Shown here piece by piece: positions 11,928-27,000 of a DNA stretch of 64,000 nucleotides; within the stretch, counting starts at the first letter, position 1; every line of letters starts with the position of its first letter. A program made the position numbers and the translations under genes. The notes beneath the pieces were generated by a model. It was not told the DNA's origin and ran no database searches. It saw only the letters and a program-made list of their open reading frames with translations. Source of the stretch: Trichopria drosophilae (Eukaryota > Arthropoda > Insecta > Hymenoptera > Diapriidae); assembly GCA_030407085.1 (NCBI GenBank), contig CM059584.1:6262001-6326000 (forward strand). The letters run 5' to 3'.

Positions 11928-13289
11928 TATGTGCAAATGAATTCCATATCTTGGCTACTACTTGAATCAGTGCTCAATTGAGTCCTATTTGCTTAATGGC
12001 TTAAGAGTCGTTCTAGTGCTAAATCACACTTTCCTCCTTTCAATCTGTTTAATCTTTTCCTTCATTCCTATCCTGATTTTACCTTACCAAACATAAATAA
12101 ATAATAAGACGTAAAAAGTAAACTAACTAATTAAAAAATGATTTTTCACTCATGATAAACCTTGTTATTTCGTAGCATAAAAACCTTTTAAAAAACAGGC
12201 ATTGATTTATAAATAATAATTGTCTCAGTGATTTCACCGTGGAATTCAGTTCGTTTCATTTTCGATAAAATGGAAATTCCATGTTCCGTAAATGAATATT
12301 TCGGAAGAGTATGGATCAATTTACATACCGTGAAATTGGAGAGTTCGTTAGTTCTTTCTGGGAAAATTTCTTTTTTTCTTGTGTCGTCGCAAATTATTGG
12401 ATACTCATAACGTTTTTAATAGAGTATTAAGTTTTCCATTATTGAATTTTTCAACGATATGAAATGTATGTAACGAACACTTCCCTCAATAAACTCCCGT
12501 GCCGTTACATCGGGATTTCAATTATAGTGTGCCATCGGCGTAAAATACGTTTGATATATGTAGCTTTATAAACACATTTTTCACATCGACAACTATCCCT
12601 TTTGCAAACGTTTACTGTAAAATCTCTTAAATGATCTGTTAAACGTAAATCGTTAAACAAGTGACAGAATACGAGGTTTCAGTTTATTGCCAATAACATT
12701 TGCGCGTCGCAAATTCTTGGGAGATATTCTCTCGAATACTGCGCGTTGATCATTTTAATACGTAAATTATGAAGTACGTCCACTTTCGAATTTCATCCGA
12801 TAAAATATGTCGAGACATGCAACCCGATGAAAACCAACTAGTGAATAAGTTATTCTAAATACTTATTGGATTTTATTTTAATATAATAATTATTTTAATA
12901 TCCTTACGCTTTTTCACAAGCGCTAGCCGCGCAAGTAGTATAATAAACCGTTAGCATATTTACATTATTATGATGAAGACCATATTTACGTTATCATCAT
13001 AATTGTTTAATACTTTCATTTATCGAAATGGGTAATTATTATGCTTCTGGAATAGATTTCTCTAATTTTCTCACACTATAACGACGAGAGTTTAGTGAAC
13101 TTTATGATTTGAATAATATTCACTTCCGGGGGTTTCTAATTTTATGTTTTTATTAGTTTTATGTCATGGTGAAGGACAAAAAATATATTGAAAAATAATT
13201 ATAAAATAGTAGGTCTAATAGTAGGTCGCACGTAGATCAATCGAAATTTTCCAAAACTGATATTATCTCTAAATTTATTTCCCTAATGG

Positions 13290-14047
13290 CACACTTTATT
13301 TCAACTATATTCCCGGAATATTCCAAAGTCATATTCCAAAATAATATTCCAGGAACATTAAAATATTCTGCTTCATAAATATTACGAAACATTACAGATT
13401 AAACATTTTATTCGCATATTTTAAAAACTCTATCAATTAATGTAGAGGGAATAATAATGCGAAATAAATAAATATTATTTTTTCATGTTAATTTCAGAAC
13501 ATTTCATTGAGGTGTCACAATTTTTAAATGATTTCACGAAAACCCCTGAGTAAAAAAGATAAGTAAGAAATGTTCAAATTTGACCTGATTTTTTAGACTT
13601 CTTCGCATTTTGGATCGACTTTAATCAACTAAGATGAACTTTGATGTGACAAAAATATAAAACCTGACTGAAATGTAAATTTAAATAATTTTGACAATAA
13701 TGATTACAATAAACTGCACTAATTTAGACAAAATTTAAATCGTATTTCATATTTTCAACAGATCAAATTATGTTGATCAAAGTTGATTAAGGGTAGATTC
13801 GAAATAATCTGAATGAAATAAAATTTAATTTCGAGATTAAATTTAATAATTGTGACTCCTCAATGAAATATTCTGAAATCAGCTTTAAGCTTTCATTTCG
13901 CATTATTATTTCGTCTATATTATTTGATAGTTTTCGGAATATTCCAACAAAATTTATATTGCTTATAATATTTATAATGCATTATATTTCAATGTTCCTG
14001 GAATATTTCAAAGGAATATTCCAGGAATATGGATGGAATAAAGTGTG
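13290..14047. mobile_element. Foldback element with CACACTTTATT ends (758 bp)
   Basis: CACACTTTATTTCAA at the left and its near-complement GGAATAAAGTGTG at the right bound the element. Repeated GGAATATTCC words lie next to each end. Inner matches such as AATAATGCGAAAT (about 13450) and its complement (about 13900) extend the arms, with a further pair around TTGATCAAAGTTGATTAAG. There is no protein. The GGAATATTCC palindromes recall the AGAATATTCT words of the 28.6-38 kb repeats, but I see no longer alignment. Confidence 0.7.
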
Positions 14048-16306
14048 TTCTTAGGGTTTATTTACTATTTTCTCTTGGATATAGTAAATAAACTGGACTT
14101 GGATAGATAAACACATAAGTACTGGCAGGTTCTAATGTAGGGGGAAATTACCTAAATATTACTAATTTCCTAAATACTACAGGTCCATTCTATAAAATTC
14201 GGACTACAACACTGTGAGGAAAATGTATTGTATTACCAAATTTCGATTGACTAACTATTTTGTTATCACTTACGATAATACACCATATATTTTAGATAAG
14301 TAAGTCATAATCAAGGAAAATTCTCACCCGAATGGAAGATCCCATAAAGACAATTTCGCCCTATTTTGCTCTTGGATATTTAGTAATAAAATATCAAAAC
14401 GAAGCGTAAAAAGAAGGATACTCTTTTTCTAATACAGGTACACTAAAGACCTCTTACTTATACAACACGATCTGTCTCGGGATGTCCTGAGGAGCTCCTG
14501 AGGGTATCCAAATCTCAGTTTTCGACTGACAAGTTTTGTTTTTAATTTTTAAGTTCCAATACGACATGCTTTCTTTGGAGATAGTGAATACACTGTCAAA
14601 TAGAATAAGCAAAGAAAACTTTGCAAGTATTATCATATAAATCCAGGATCAATGCGTTCAATCAGGGAAGTGTGATTTTAATTAATTGCGGTGGAAAGAT
14701 TACAATTTCACTTATTCGTTAAGAAAATATTCTATGGACATATTGAATTTTCTTTTTAAATAAAGATGTTATACAAAATAGAATTCGAGAGTGGATGGTT
14801 GAACTTTAAATGAAGGTATTTTCTGTATAAGGTTCAAAAAAGTTGTTACATATAACAGTTGATCAGTTGTTTTCGATATTAAAAAATAATTTTGGTGAAT
14901 GCTGACGTGTGTTTTGATGTTTCAACAATCTATCACTAGTAACCAGGAAGATGTCAGCCCAATAAATAGTAGGCGTGACTGTGATGAAGGGACTTAATCC
15001 TACTAAAAGGCATTGCTTGCGCACATCAATTTACTCACACATATGCGAGTTTGAATCCAAGAGCAAGAATTAATTCGCAAGTTGTGTTTATGCGGAAAAG
15101 CTGCGGAAACGATAGCTCCGCCCCTGACACTGACTCCAGGCGATTAGTACTAAGAACGGTTTTTAATTATTTTTATTTTTGCATAAGTCGTACGTCTTCC
15201 GAACGTCTATACTATCTCGGGGACTGGATGTAACGAATCACCCCGGTCGATATCTCGATTCCGTTTTATCTGAGGACGAGCAAGAACCTCGACGTTACCG
15301 TTGCTCGCTTGTAAAACTTTCGTTTCCTTTATTCCCAATCTTCAATAAGGAGTGGTATGGTCGAACCTTCCGGAACTGATTTGTTTTGTTAGTAGTGTGT
15401 GAACTTGAAACAGTCACGAGAAGTAACTTTCTTAACGTTAGATAAATGTACCTCTATGTTGTTTTAATAAAATGGGAACACTTAAAGTACACTGAAAAAA
15501 AGTATATCCTCACTTTGAAGCGATTTTATTTAACTGCGGCTATAATTTCAAAGAAAGTGCTCAAAATGCCAAAAAAATTGTGTTGAATTTTAATAATACT
15601 TGGTATAGGTAGTTTTTTTTATTGCTGATTTCGAATATGGAGTCAATTTTGGAAATTCAAAATGGCCGTTCCATTCATTTTTGGAATCGCTGATTATAAA
15701 TCTGAGGTCAGATGATGACAATTCCAAAATGGAGATAGTTGAAACAAAAATGCGAAAAAAACTCCGAGCAACAAGTTTCAAAGAGAATGGTTCGACTTTT
15801 CATAAAAGTGTCCGACATATTGGATCAGCCGTTTTGAATTTTCAAAATCTGATTTCAGATTCGTAATCAACAACCCCAAAAACCCTTGAGTAACATGTTT
15901 CAAGTGATTTTATAAACTTTTTATGCATAAATTTATTGAACACAATGTCATACTTCATGACGAAGATTTTGAAAAAATCGTAAAAACTACCATCGTTGTG
16001 GACGTATATTTTTTTTGTTTAATACATCGATTAAGAAAATAGACAACGTCATCATATCCAGTATAACTTGACTGCCTAGAAATATATTTGATTTTAATTT
16101 ACATAAATTCCACGATTTGTTAGTCCAATTTATATCATGACGAAGTTTTTCCGGCAGCCAAGGGGATAAAATCATGTATGTGAGTTGTTTCTGCATTTTA
16201 AACGATGTACTAAGCATACTTAAGGTGAAGACAATGAAATATTTAACCTAACCCTATGAGAGACTTTATTTTGCTGAAAAATTTGTTCAAATAATAAATA
16301 GTATAA
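14048..16306. other. No recognised gene; holds one dispersed module
   Basis: A GC-richer stretch at about 15050-15380 is unique in the window and has no recognisable product. At about 15590-15880 there is an inverted pair of the dispersed 'AAAATGGCNG...' module. The left half reads GATTTCGAATATGGAGTC and the right half ends GATTTCAGATTCGTAATCAA. Confidence 0.5.
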
Positions 16307-16436
16307 GAATTCTATTTGGTGAACAATTTTCAACATTTATGGAAATCACATTTCAGACACCCAATCAAGTAACAAAAAGTCTTACCTACCACATTTCGTA
16401 GCAATTTTTCAAAAACTTGTTCACCAAATAGAATCC
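16307..16436. mobile_element. Small inverted-repeat element (130 bp)
   Basis: GAATTCTATTTGGTGAACAA at the left is mirrored by TTGTTCACCAAATAGAATCC at the right, about 90 bp apart. The interior is A/T-rich and non-coding. It is typical of a short MITE; the superfamily is unknown. Confidence 0.65.
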
Positions 16437-16515
16437 TGGGTGTGGGCCGATATCACAAAAATCCAAATCCCGAAATGCCACAATTTCGAATTAGCATACT
16501 TCCTGGATCTTTTAA

Positions 16516-17041
16516 CCCTTTATCAAATAATCTGATCATTTTTTAAAATATCGTCCGCCATATTGTATCCGACATTTGTAATTTTTCAAATATGGCTTCA
16601 GATTCGTGATCGGCGATCTAATAAATATTTAGATGCTCAGTGTCGAAAAAAGGATTTTTTTTTAACGAAACAAACACAGGATATTACCATTTGTGGAAAA
16701 AATTCATTCGTCGTCATTTTGGATATTCCAGCTGGAAATTTTCAAAAGTACGTTTCACCATTTGGAAGCTTAGACATTGCGGACATGATATTTTGATATG
16801 AAACACTGTTCTGGATACTTTAAGTACAAAAAAAAATCACTTTTTAAACAAAATTGTCAAAAATTCAATTTTTTTTTTATACAAACGTTCGCAACATTTT
16901 GCAAATTTTCTGGCAGATTCTGAAAGTGCGATCCTAAAAACATAAGAAATGGTTCTTACGATTCTATTTTACATCCATGTTAGTAGAGAAAATTCAAGTT
17001 CAAACTAGTTTGAAAGAATTGTCTTTCCCGGCGTCAAAGGG
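16516..17041. mobile_element. piggyBac-like non-autonomous element (526 bp)
   Basis: TTAA (16512-16515) precedes CCCTTT, and CAAAGG plus a G at 17041 are followed by TTAA (17042-17045). A TTAA target duplication with CCC...GGG termini is characteristic of piggyBac. Inside is a dispersed-module copy: a word like TCGTCCGCCATATTG near 16552 and GATTCGTGATCGGCGATC near 16600. The match to the longer 61.4-62.4 kb element at both tips makes these two the same family. Confidence 0.6.
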
Positions 17042-17045
17042 TTAA

Positions 17046-19740
17046 GTGACATTATTTCTTCAATTTGTCTAAAGTTTGTAAATAAGACAACTTTGTGTCT
17101 TTCAATCAGAGATATTAAACGAACGCGGTAAAAGTGGCTGTACTTAAATCGCTTTAACTATCTTGGGACGTTTCTGTGTTGGGACAATTGCGAATTGATT
17201 TGGGCAACGAACCACTTAGTGAACATCCAGTCGACAAATTGGTTGAAGGAACTAAGAAAATAGTTACACTAACCATTTGGGTTGCATGTAATTTATTACT
17301 AACTAATTTATTTCACCTATCTGAGGGGAAATATATACATATAAAAAAATAATATCAATTTGTTTTCCTTTACATAATCTGTCGTGTTCACGCTTTCAAT
17401 TTTGACTTTGAATAGTTCAGTATTAATTTCTTATTCGTGTAATGGATAATGATAAATAATATACTGTTTTAAATACAAAGAATTAAACAAAAAGACAAAT
17501 TACTGAAAATAATGAAAAATAAAAGAAATGCAATAGGGGGATTTTGTTATTTTTGATCCAAAGATGACATAAGCGACAAAATCGATGCGAAAGTTGTACT
17601 TATACCTAAATGTAATAAACGATTATATTGATTCATTTTTTGAATGGAAATGCCGCAATAAATTATTGAAGTCTGTAAATAGAACAAGTATAATTTCAAT
17701 TAACATTTGTTCGTACTTCTTTCATTGGTCAACAGATTCATTTTTATAATGTGAAATAATTTGTTCTTAAAAAAAGTTTTTCAAATTTTTTGGTGCTTTT
17801 TTTTTGTTATTAGTTCTCCTTCTAATATGTTTTGAATAACATCTAGTCAATTTGACATATAAGAAGGAATTAAAAAAAATCATATCCGGCGACGGAAAAA
17901 TTGTCTGTTATGAAGTACATTATTGTAATGCTCTTTTTTTATTGTTCTTATAAAAGCACATTTGTAGTCATTCATTTTGTTTAATACGAATGACAATACA
18001 GATACTATAACTAGTGATTATTTGATTGTAAACGTAGAACTATATATAACACGATTTTTTTGTTGCTCATACATAAAAGAAAATACTCTTTACAAAAATA
18101 AAGTGCATCAAATATTGATCCGGTTGCAATAATTACTTTTTACAAGTGCATATTCGCATTATCTGATTAACGATTTAAAATAAGTATTATTGATACCATG
18201 ATATCTCGTAATTAAAAGGAACTTCATTACGAAACATTTAAACGTAATTTCACCATAAGCAAAATAGCCTGTATCAGATAAGCAGTTCCGAGAAAGAAGA
18301 AATATGAAATCATTTCAACGTTATTACAGTTCAGGATTATAAAACGTGTTGAAATGCCGCAATCAAGTTTTGGTAAATACTTCGTTAGCTTTAATTTTTA
18401 TGTATAAGTATTTATATCAAGGCTGGTCACTGAATATTAATTAAACGCGTTTTCATTCATAAAACTGCTCGACTTGCTGCAACCTGAATGGTACAATGTT
18501 GTTATATTTTGCTAATCTTATATAAATATTTAGTCAGAACACGTAATTTTAAAAAAAATTATATTAATGTAAAATATACTGTAAGAACAACAATGTACCA
18601 TTTTATTTTTTAATCTAGTGAAAGGCGTAAAAGAAGTAAAAGTGCAAAGCCCTTGGATCTTGTTTTATTTGAAACGCAGTAACGATATAGTTGATGAAGA
18701 TCATCATACGCATACGGCGATGATGTTTTTCCTTCGGTGATCGACATGAGTGACTGTAAAATAAAACTACTTTACCGCCGTTTCTTCCATGAAACTCAGT
18801 TCGGCCATTACTCAAGGAAAATATCCGTCATTCATTACAGAGAGGGGAATATAATTTTGTTTGGAGTTATGTAGTTTATATATCCACGCAGCTGTAAATA
18901 AGAGTTATGTTCACGTCTTAGTCATCGTTTATATTTTTTAACGGCGGCGTTGTTTCAGATCAGTCGACAATTTCACTGCCCCACAAATCAAACCACTCAA
19001 CTAATTTCACTGCGGTACGATGTGTATGTAAAATGACTTTTTCTACTGTTTCATAAAATTGTTCAATTGCCATGCAATTTTTTGTTGGTTCTTTTTTTAT
19101 CTTAGGGATGATCGATTCAGTAGAATTACATCAGACCTTGGTAAAAATAACGCATAATATCTAAATAGATGTTTTTTTGTAGGCGATCTAATAAAAACAG
19201 AATCAGCGAAAGTCGAAGGGAGAGGCGTTCATTTATTATAATCCAAATTTCACAATCCCAGGAGAAATCAATGTTAAAATAAGAGTAAATAGAGAAAAAT
19301 AAAATTGGAGTAAGATGAGATACAACGATTTTGATTCATGAGACGTATAGTGAGACAAACAAACATTTTTACGGAAAATTACTCTCTATGTAGGCTTTAA
19401 AAATTAGGACATACTGTGCTAGCTGGAAGATATTTTTTTTAAGTCGTCCATGTGAAACCAAGAATATACGATACTTGTATTAGGCAGGGAAAATTCACGC
19501 TAATCTACTAAAATGTATAAGACATGTACCAATCTCAAATGACTCCATGTATATCAATCGAAAATCAATTTTTATAACGGGAGCGAAAAACAATCTCGAG
19601 AGCTGTCAAACTGACTAGCGGCGAGATTGTCAATTATTATGAAACGTTGTCTCACAAAAGGGAATTGCTGCCACTCATACGATACACATCTAACCAGTAG
19701 TAAAAGTTAACTGTTATCATGTTTTATTACATTTTATATA
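17046..19740. other. AT-rich sequence without recognised genes
   Basis: No protein or repeat with clear boundaries was found. One minus-strand ATG near 18810 opens a short frame, MAELSFMEETA, ending at a good donor-like GGTAAAGT. That could be a first coding exon but has no other support. Confidence 0.45.
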
Positions 19741-21025
19741 TAACAATTGAGGCGCCGCTAACAATCAGACTTGTGGGATTTTATTTGGACCCTGGATTTA
19801 TTTGGCTGTAATTCGGCCATTTCTCAAAATTTCGAACTAAAATTTTAACTAAATACTTCTCATAGCATTCTGAAAATAATAATACAACCGAGAAAATATT
19901 TAAAAAATATATAACATTACTTTTTACTTCCGGTATACAGTGGGTTATAAATGGGTATTTTCAATTACTACTGGAGTAATAATTTCATTACTAATGCATA
20001 CCTTAGACATGGTTTCTTATATTTTTAGGGTCGCAGATGACGAATGTCCTATCTGACTTTCAAAACTCAAAATGGCTGATCCAATATGGCGGATGAATTT
20101 TGTAAAACCAACTTGATTCTCTTGAAACATACAATTCGGAGGTTTTCAAAGTCGCTGATTACGAATCTGATATCTAGTTTTCGAAATTCAAAATGGCGGC
20201 TCCAGTATGGTGGAAAAATTTTGTAAAACCAACTGGATTCTCTTGAAACTTACGACTCAGAGGGTTTTCCAAGTCGCTGATTGCGAATCTGTGATCAGAT
20301 TGGCAAAATTCAAAACGGCGTTATTGTTAATTTTGTGAATTTTTGTTCCACATAATTGACAGTAATGTAATTTAATGAATAGAAATTTTTGTTAATGTTG
20401 CTGTAATTTTTGAAATTATGCAATATTTCTTCGTGTTAAAAATATTATTACGTGTATTTTATAAAATTTCAATTATTAGAATGTACGACTACATCAAGGC
20501 TTTAATCGCTATTAAAAAGAACTTAACTATCATTTGTACTACGTCAGGTTTAGCGTTTCCTATTACTATAAAATATTCGTAAATGAATATTTTTAATTCG
20601 AAAGAAGTGTATTTCATGTTACTGCTGATATTGCTAATTTCTGTTTAAAAAGATAAAAATATTGCTGTTGTAGGTTAAAATATTCCCAACATTTAAAGTT
20701 ATGAAATTAGTTTTCTGATTCATCATCTGCGACCCTTAAAATATAAGAAACCATTGTCTAAAGTATGTATTAGTAATAAAATTATTGCTGCAGTAGCAAT
20801 TTAAAATACCCATTTATAACCCACTGTTCACCGGATGCAAAAAGTAATCTTATATATTTTTTAAATATTTTCTCGTTTGTATTATTATCCTCAGAATGCT
20901 ATGAGAAATATTTAATTAAAATTTCAGTTCAAAATTTTGAGAAATGGCCGAGTTACAGCAAAATAAATCCAGAGGCCAACTAAAATCCCACAAGCCCGAT
21001 TGTTCGATCCGGCGCCTCAATTGTT
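19741..21025. mobile_element. Foldback element with GAGGCGCC ends (1.28 kb)
   Basis: AACAATTGAGGCGCC at the left matches GGCGCCTCAATTGTT at the right. Arms of about 290 bp (19741-20035 and 20730-21025) stay highly similar, including TTCTTATATTTTTAGGGTCG against its complement. The loop holds two or three direct copies of the dispersed module, for example CGCTGATTACGAATCTGATA with CAAAATGGCGGCTCC. There is no transposase frame. Confidence 0.8.
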
Positions 21026-24000
21026 TATTAATATACATAAATATATACACTCCCTTCTATGTTTGTAACTTATGATGATGGTCCATCCCCAGGATAAATG
21101 TCCATTATTTATTTCAATTAAAAATTCGAACCTATCTCGCAATGTATTATCCCAGACCAAACGCCTTTTACCAAAACATGTTTCAGGGAAAATTGATTTT
21201 TAAATTTTTTAAAAGAGCCCCAATTTTCTGAATTTTTAAATATTGCAAAAATTGTAAACAAAGAACATATAAATTCTGCATTGAAAGAACAGAACGTTAC
21301 AATATTGCTTTCCAGTGAAAATAAAGAAATTAAAAAAAAAAATTTAGCTGTGGAAAAGAAGAAAATTTGAGTCATTAATAAAAGTTGTTTAACAAATTAT
21401 TTTTGCAGGTTTCATTTTTTTAAGAACAGTAAATAATACTTGAATATGCGAATAATAATCTGTAACAAATTAGATTAGATTTAATACATTTTGCTATTCA
21501 AATAAAATCTTAGAAATATGACTAAAACAGCCGTAAAGTCGCCAGACTAGTGCAGACTAGCAGATAGAACACTCATTTTCGAAGTTTCGATGCTTAACTG
21601 TTATTGCTCAAGACCATCTCCAGAATATTATTGTTGATTGAGAATTCTACTTAGATATACTCCCGACCTGTTGGCGATCCTACTAATAACAAATAACGTT
21701 AGGAGTTCGAGATGTACCGCACGTGGTGATAACGGCCTTACAAATTGACGATGAACCAAGTTTCAATATCACCGACGAAGTAATTTCTTTCTATCCTAAC
21801 CACCCGCGAGGAGTAAATGTCGCCCTTATCCGTATGCGTTAACGTCGTCATTATTTTCGTTGTTTATTAGTCAAGTTTCGAACAACAAAAAACATTTTAG
21901 CATTTCACGATGAAATAAATTTCGTATATTAGGATACCTATTAATCTGGTTATTTATTTATTCATTCATTATTGCTATTGAATTAACGACCCATTTCTAA
22001 TTATTTTGTAACTTTATTTGTGTAAAAGCGATTCTGTAACTAGATAGGTACAATAAGATGTTATATTTATTCGTAATGATTAATCTTCCATAAGCAATCT
22101 GATATATGATGAAGTCGCGAATAACCATGAGCCTCTATTCAGCAACGAAACCTGAGGAAGTTTCCAGATTGGGGATGCGATGTCTTTTTTCACCAGCGAA
22201 GTAACCGTCACTTATAAAACAATCAAAATGTAGAGTAACCCATAAAAGATCTCTCGTTACATACGTAGGAGAATCGCGAAATCAGTCTCGGCTCGAGAAA
22301 GGGGAATAGAGACAGCAATAAATCATTAATCAGTAAATAAAATCGGGTCGATCCCTTGCAGGCACGAGCCAGGAACGAGATGGCTATTAAGACTCCCTCT
22401 CATCTTTGAATTGTAGCATCGAGTATCGTTCATTTCCACATTACGAAAGACACGAAGGAAATGTATTTTCGTGATTATTGTTGACCAATACAAAAAAATT
22501 AAAGGAGGGTCTCAAATACATTCTTCTGAGAGAAAGTGACAAACTCTTACTTCAGGGATCTCTCGGTGGGATAGTTGTCTCCTCGTAGATCCGCGACGAT
22601 CGTGATCTGGGAAAAGATCTCCAGGCTCGATGTTTCCCTTCGTAGTTTCCGGTAATTAATGATTCGCGTCAGCGGGGACCATCGTACGTTCGTAAATTTC
22701 CAATCTATAGATGTTACGGTTACATCGACAGATTGTTTATTGGCCACCTTTTTGCCGCGAGCTTCGACGTATCGTAATCGTGATTAAACCAAAGACGATG
22801 TAAATGTATATTCATTGTTACGTCTTGATCTTGATCATTAATGAACTAAAATATGATCGTTTCCATATTTACAATAGGATGTAATAAGTTGAAGTCTTCG
22901 TTATCACTGTTTATGTCACCTAATTTCAGTCACTCTGCATTGTTTGTCATTAACCTTCGAAATTAAAAAAAACGATAACATCTCATCGAAAAAGGAAACT
23001 TTCACGTTGTATCCATTTGGCGTATACATGTATGTGATCCTGAGGAGCTCTCGTATTTTCCTGAGTGAATCTCACTTTGTAAGTGAGTAGGTTTGCCTTA
23101 TCGAAGACAATATCTGCGTTAGATAAGTGGCTGGCTGCCGTGTTTACCTGTTTGTCGGTACACTTCGGTATCGCTCATCAGGGTAAACATTGAGGCGTTT
23201 GTGAATTAATTCTCAGCTAACATCAATTAAAATCACTCGAGAATGTTTGTCAATCTTTCGATCAGTTAGATATATGCTGAAATCAAACATAAAACCCCTC
23301 GAAAGTTGTGATTAAATTTGCAATTGGAAATTTTTGGTTCCTTCGGTCATTGACATTTCATGGAAGCCTCGAACCATGTGAATTACTGAAATGATTGGTT
23401 GGGTTCGATAATTTGACATTATCGAATTACCCTTCGTTTAGTTTGTCAGAAAGAGTAAATCGTAACAATTACCAATGCGTCTTCAGTTTGATCAATCATT
23501 CGTTTTCGTCTTGGGTTTGGAATATATGTAGGTCAGCAATGTTCCGGGGAGCAACGGGTTTCTTTGGGAGTAGTTTTCTTCGACGTGACCACAGGTTGCA
23601 CCAGCTGACAGTCCCGTATTAATAGAGACGCAGACATTCACAACGAAATCATGGTGGGTAACGTCGCGTGCACGGTTGGGGTAATGGGAGGTCATTATTC
23701 CCTGTGACGTGAGTGTCCTCGAGGGTCGCGATCCTTCCACCTGATCGCCTGTACGGGAATACACTCGGGTTGGATGATGTATGTTCCTATCGGAATTGAA
23801 CATCAGATGTGGAGAATTTAGTTGGTTGCAATGTGTCGTATATAAATGCACTGCCCATGAACGTTGCAATCACACCCAGAACACGACCCACATCCCACGG
23901 GAGCTTATATTGCGACTTTCGTCACGAGCTTGACATTTCTACGGGTGCGTCTTACTCTCGCTGCATCGACACCTCCTGACGGCCCTGTACAATTTCCTTC

Positions 24001-27000
24001 GAATAGCATTGTTAGATGCTAATGGTAAAGAATGACTCAAAATGATGTGTAAATGGACATTTGATACTCGATATCCGATATTGCAGAATCTATTGAAACA
24101 CCGTGCTAAACGAAAAAGTAAAGCGTATGCATTTTAATTTCGACCGACTTTGTTATGACTCACGTAATGTATGAGTTTGTATCGTGGAAACGTAAACTGA
24201 TCTTGTACTCTATTCAACCAATAGATTATGAAATCTGCAATATCATGTGGAAATCGTAACAATGTGCGGGATTAAAAATTTAAGAGTTATTTTGTGATCT
24301 TTTGTTGTTCTCAGTAATGACCCGTGGATGTCCCGTATATCTTTGATCTCCTTAGGATATTCATAGAATATAGGAATATCTTAGAAAATGAAATTTTATT
24401 GTTATCCAGGCAAGGTCTGGAGATATTCATGGAGATAACCTAAAAGACTTCTTTGGAACATTTCAGGATGTCTTGGAATGTGTCGAAAAAGGACAACTTG
24501 TAATACATCAAGAAATGTCTTAAATTAAAATAGTAGGTTTCGCTCCCTAATTTGTCGTTGTCACTAATTTAGATAGTAAAACTAACTAAAAACGATGGCT
24601 GTGTTTTATCGTACTATTTAGTTAGTACTTTCAGTTACTTGATTTTTTCCGTTATGCAAAATAATAGTGAGAAATAACGAATTGCACATTTTCAGTCGTC
24701 ACGAAAGAAATAAATGAGGTTCATCGTTGGGTCCTGACCTCGGCTCCCAATTACAAGTTTCGGTTCGGGCCAGAACGTTTGTAAACTGCTGATAATGTAA
24801 TTTGGAGTTTTAACGCATTTTATTTTCAGCTTTAATGAAGAATCGCCCCTGCTATTAATCAGTGGTCGGAGCCAACAAAAACGGAGAACTCGAACACGCA
24901 GATATATGGCTTGCATCCAAGAGAAGAATTAGCGAATGCGTTAGCAACGCTTGTAGTCCGTCAAGCCGCACGTCGCCGCGTGTCCTTCTTCATTAAAGAC
25001 GCATTGAGAGCTTTCCACTTGGATGGCTTAATCCGGTTCCCGAGACGCTTGCTAGTCGTTCTGGACAAATTGTGACGGACACGAAATTCTAAGATACTTG
25101 CATCGGCCACGATTTATTGAAGCCGCGATTAGCAATTACGACGAGTGGCCTGTCGTTCGATGTCAGTTAAGTCCATTCGATTAGCGTGTTACTAAAGTAA
25201 CGTCTGTAGTGTTGCGCTAATTGCAGTATGTCCAAGTATCTGCACTATGCAATTTTTGCGTTAGTAGAGAAAGTGTTTTGCAAGTACACCAATTTTGTTA
25301 TTTAATCTTTTTTATCACGCCAGCACGAAAAGTCCATCTTTTCGCCCGGAAAAAGGGGAGAGAAGACATTTTCCCGCCCGGTGAAGTCCTTTAGAGGGCG
25401 GCAAAATGTTTATTTTTTCCTCTCGCTTAGAATCTGTTGACAGTCTTTCATCGAAAAACAATCTTTCACGCTGTGAAGATCATGGAATGTGCTTGACAAC
25501 CTTGGACCACTTTACACGCCCTAAACGTGAGTTGCACTTTTCTTGTACGAGTGTGACAAAAAATAGTGTACCCATAGAGGGCGAAAACACGCATTGCAAG
25601 GATCGGGCGACGATTTTGACCCTCGCAAACACAAGAGCGCTGCAAATAGTCTCTGTTTCCGCCCTAGATACGTAATATACTATTACCGTCCAGATGTGTT
25701 GATTTTCACCCTCGCACATTTACTATATAAAAAGTGCAGAAGTTTCAAACGATCTATTTCCAACTGTTTTTACAGTCGCTCTTACGAAGGCGTGGAAGAA
25801 ATTGCAGAAAAAAATGTCTTTTGACAAGGTTTTTTTGCAAAAATTCCAAAAAAGGTCCCATTTTTTGTGCTTTTTTTCGTGTGTATTTTTTCTGCCATAT
25901 GGTACACTGAAAACAATAAGTCTTAAAATTGTTAAAAGTGGCTAAAGATTAGTCCATGTATATTGCATAAGTTTGTCCTTTTCTAATCGGGCTAGTTTTT
26001 ATTACATCTTAAATGTAGCCGATCAATGGTCTCAAATTAAGACTTATTTTTTTCAGTATAAGTTTCACAAAAGGTATCAGAAAGGTTATACTGATCGTTG
26101 CACTTTGATAATGTGCAACGCACCTTTTCCTTGTCCGCTATACTTTAGTTTTATTGTTTATAAAAAGCTAATTTACAAAATATTTAAATAATAAAGTAAT
26201 ATAAAAATTTAACTCAAACGAACCTAAAAAATAATTGTTTGTCCTACTTCCCTTGAAAACCGCGATTTGCATGCATGCGTAATCGGCCAAAAACCATATT
26301 CAAACGAATTCGAGCATATTTATTACAAATCTGTTTTTCATATGTAAAGCTTAAAGGCACCATTTTTTGAATAAAAATGGAAAAAAAAGAGGAAAGTACA
26401 AAGCATATTTTAAAAGTTCAACTATTGCAGACATATGCGCAAGCTTACAAATTAATATTATTTCTAAAAAAATTGAGAGTCTCAACTATAGGTTATTTTA
26501 CAGACTAACCAGTACAGACTGCCTATAAATATTACCGATAAAACTTTTCAAATTATGGGGAAAATTTCTTCACTCTCGGAGAAATGCTCAATTTTTTAAA
26601 TAAACTATTTCATAGATCGATCTTCAAAATATTCCGATTCTAGGAAACAGTTAGTATTAAATGTACTGCTAATATACAGCTGGTGGTATTTTGTATGTCC
26701 ATAAATTCTTGTCGATCAAAATTAAGCATATTGACATTTTTTGCACCAAAAAGGTTCGTAAGTATGTCAAAATTAAATAATTTATTCGTAAATAAATTTT
26801 TATTCAGCTAAAAATGGAAAGGATTAGCCCACATTCCTGCGTGCAGATCCTGCATGTACCTGAAACTGATCTCTTCGTTACAGTGCACATGGAAGGTCCA
26901 TAAACACGCATATACGGTTATTAAAGACATGACGAGTTAATAAACAGCCAATTACTTATTATATAATTTTACGTCTTGACTTAATCCGATCCACTTGACG

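Noticed and set aside
11783..11977. Minus-strand 64-codon frame as a gene
   Set aside because: It lies in the inverted arm of the 11153-11927 foldback, and the mirrored arm gives similar frames.
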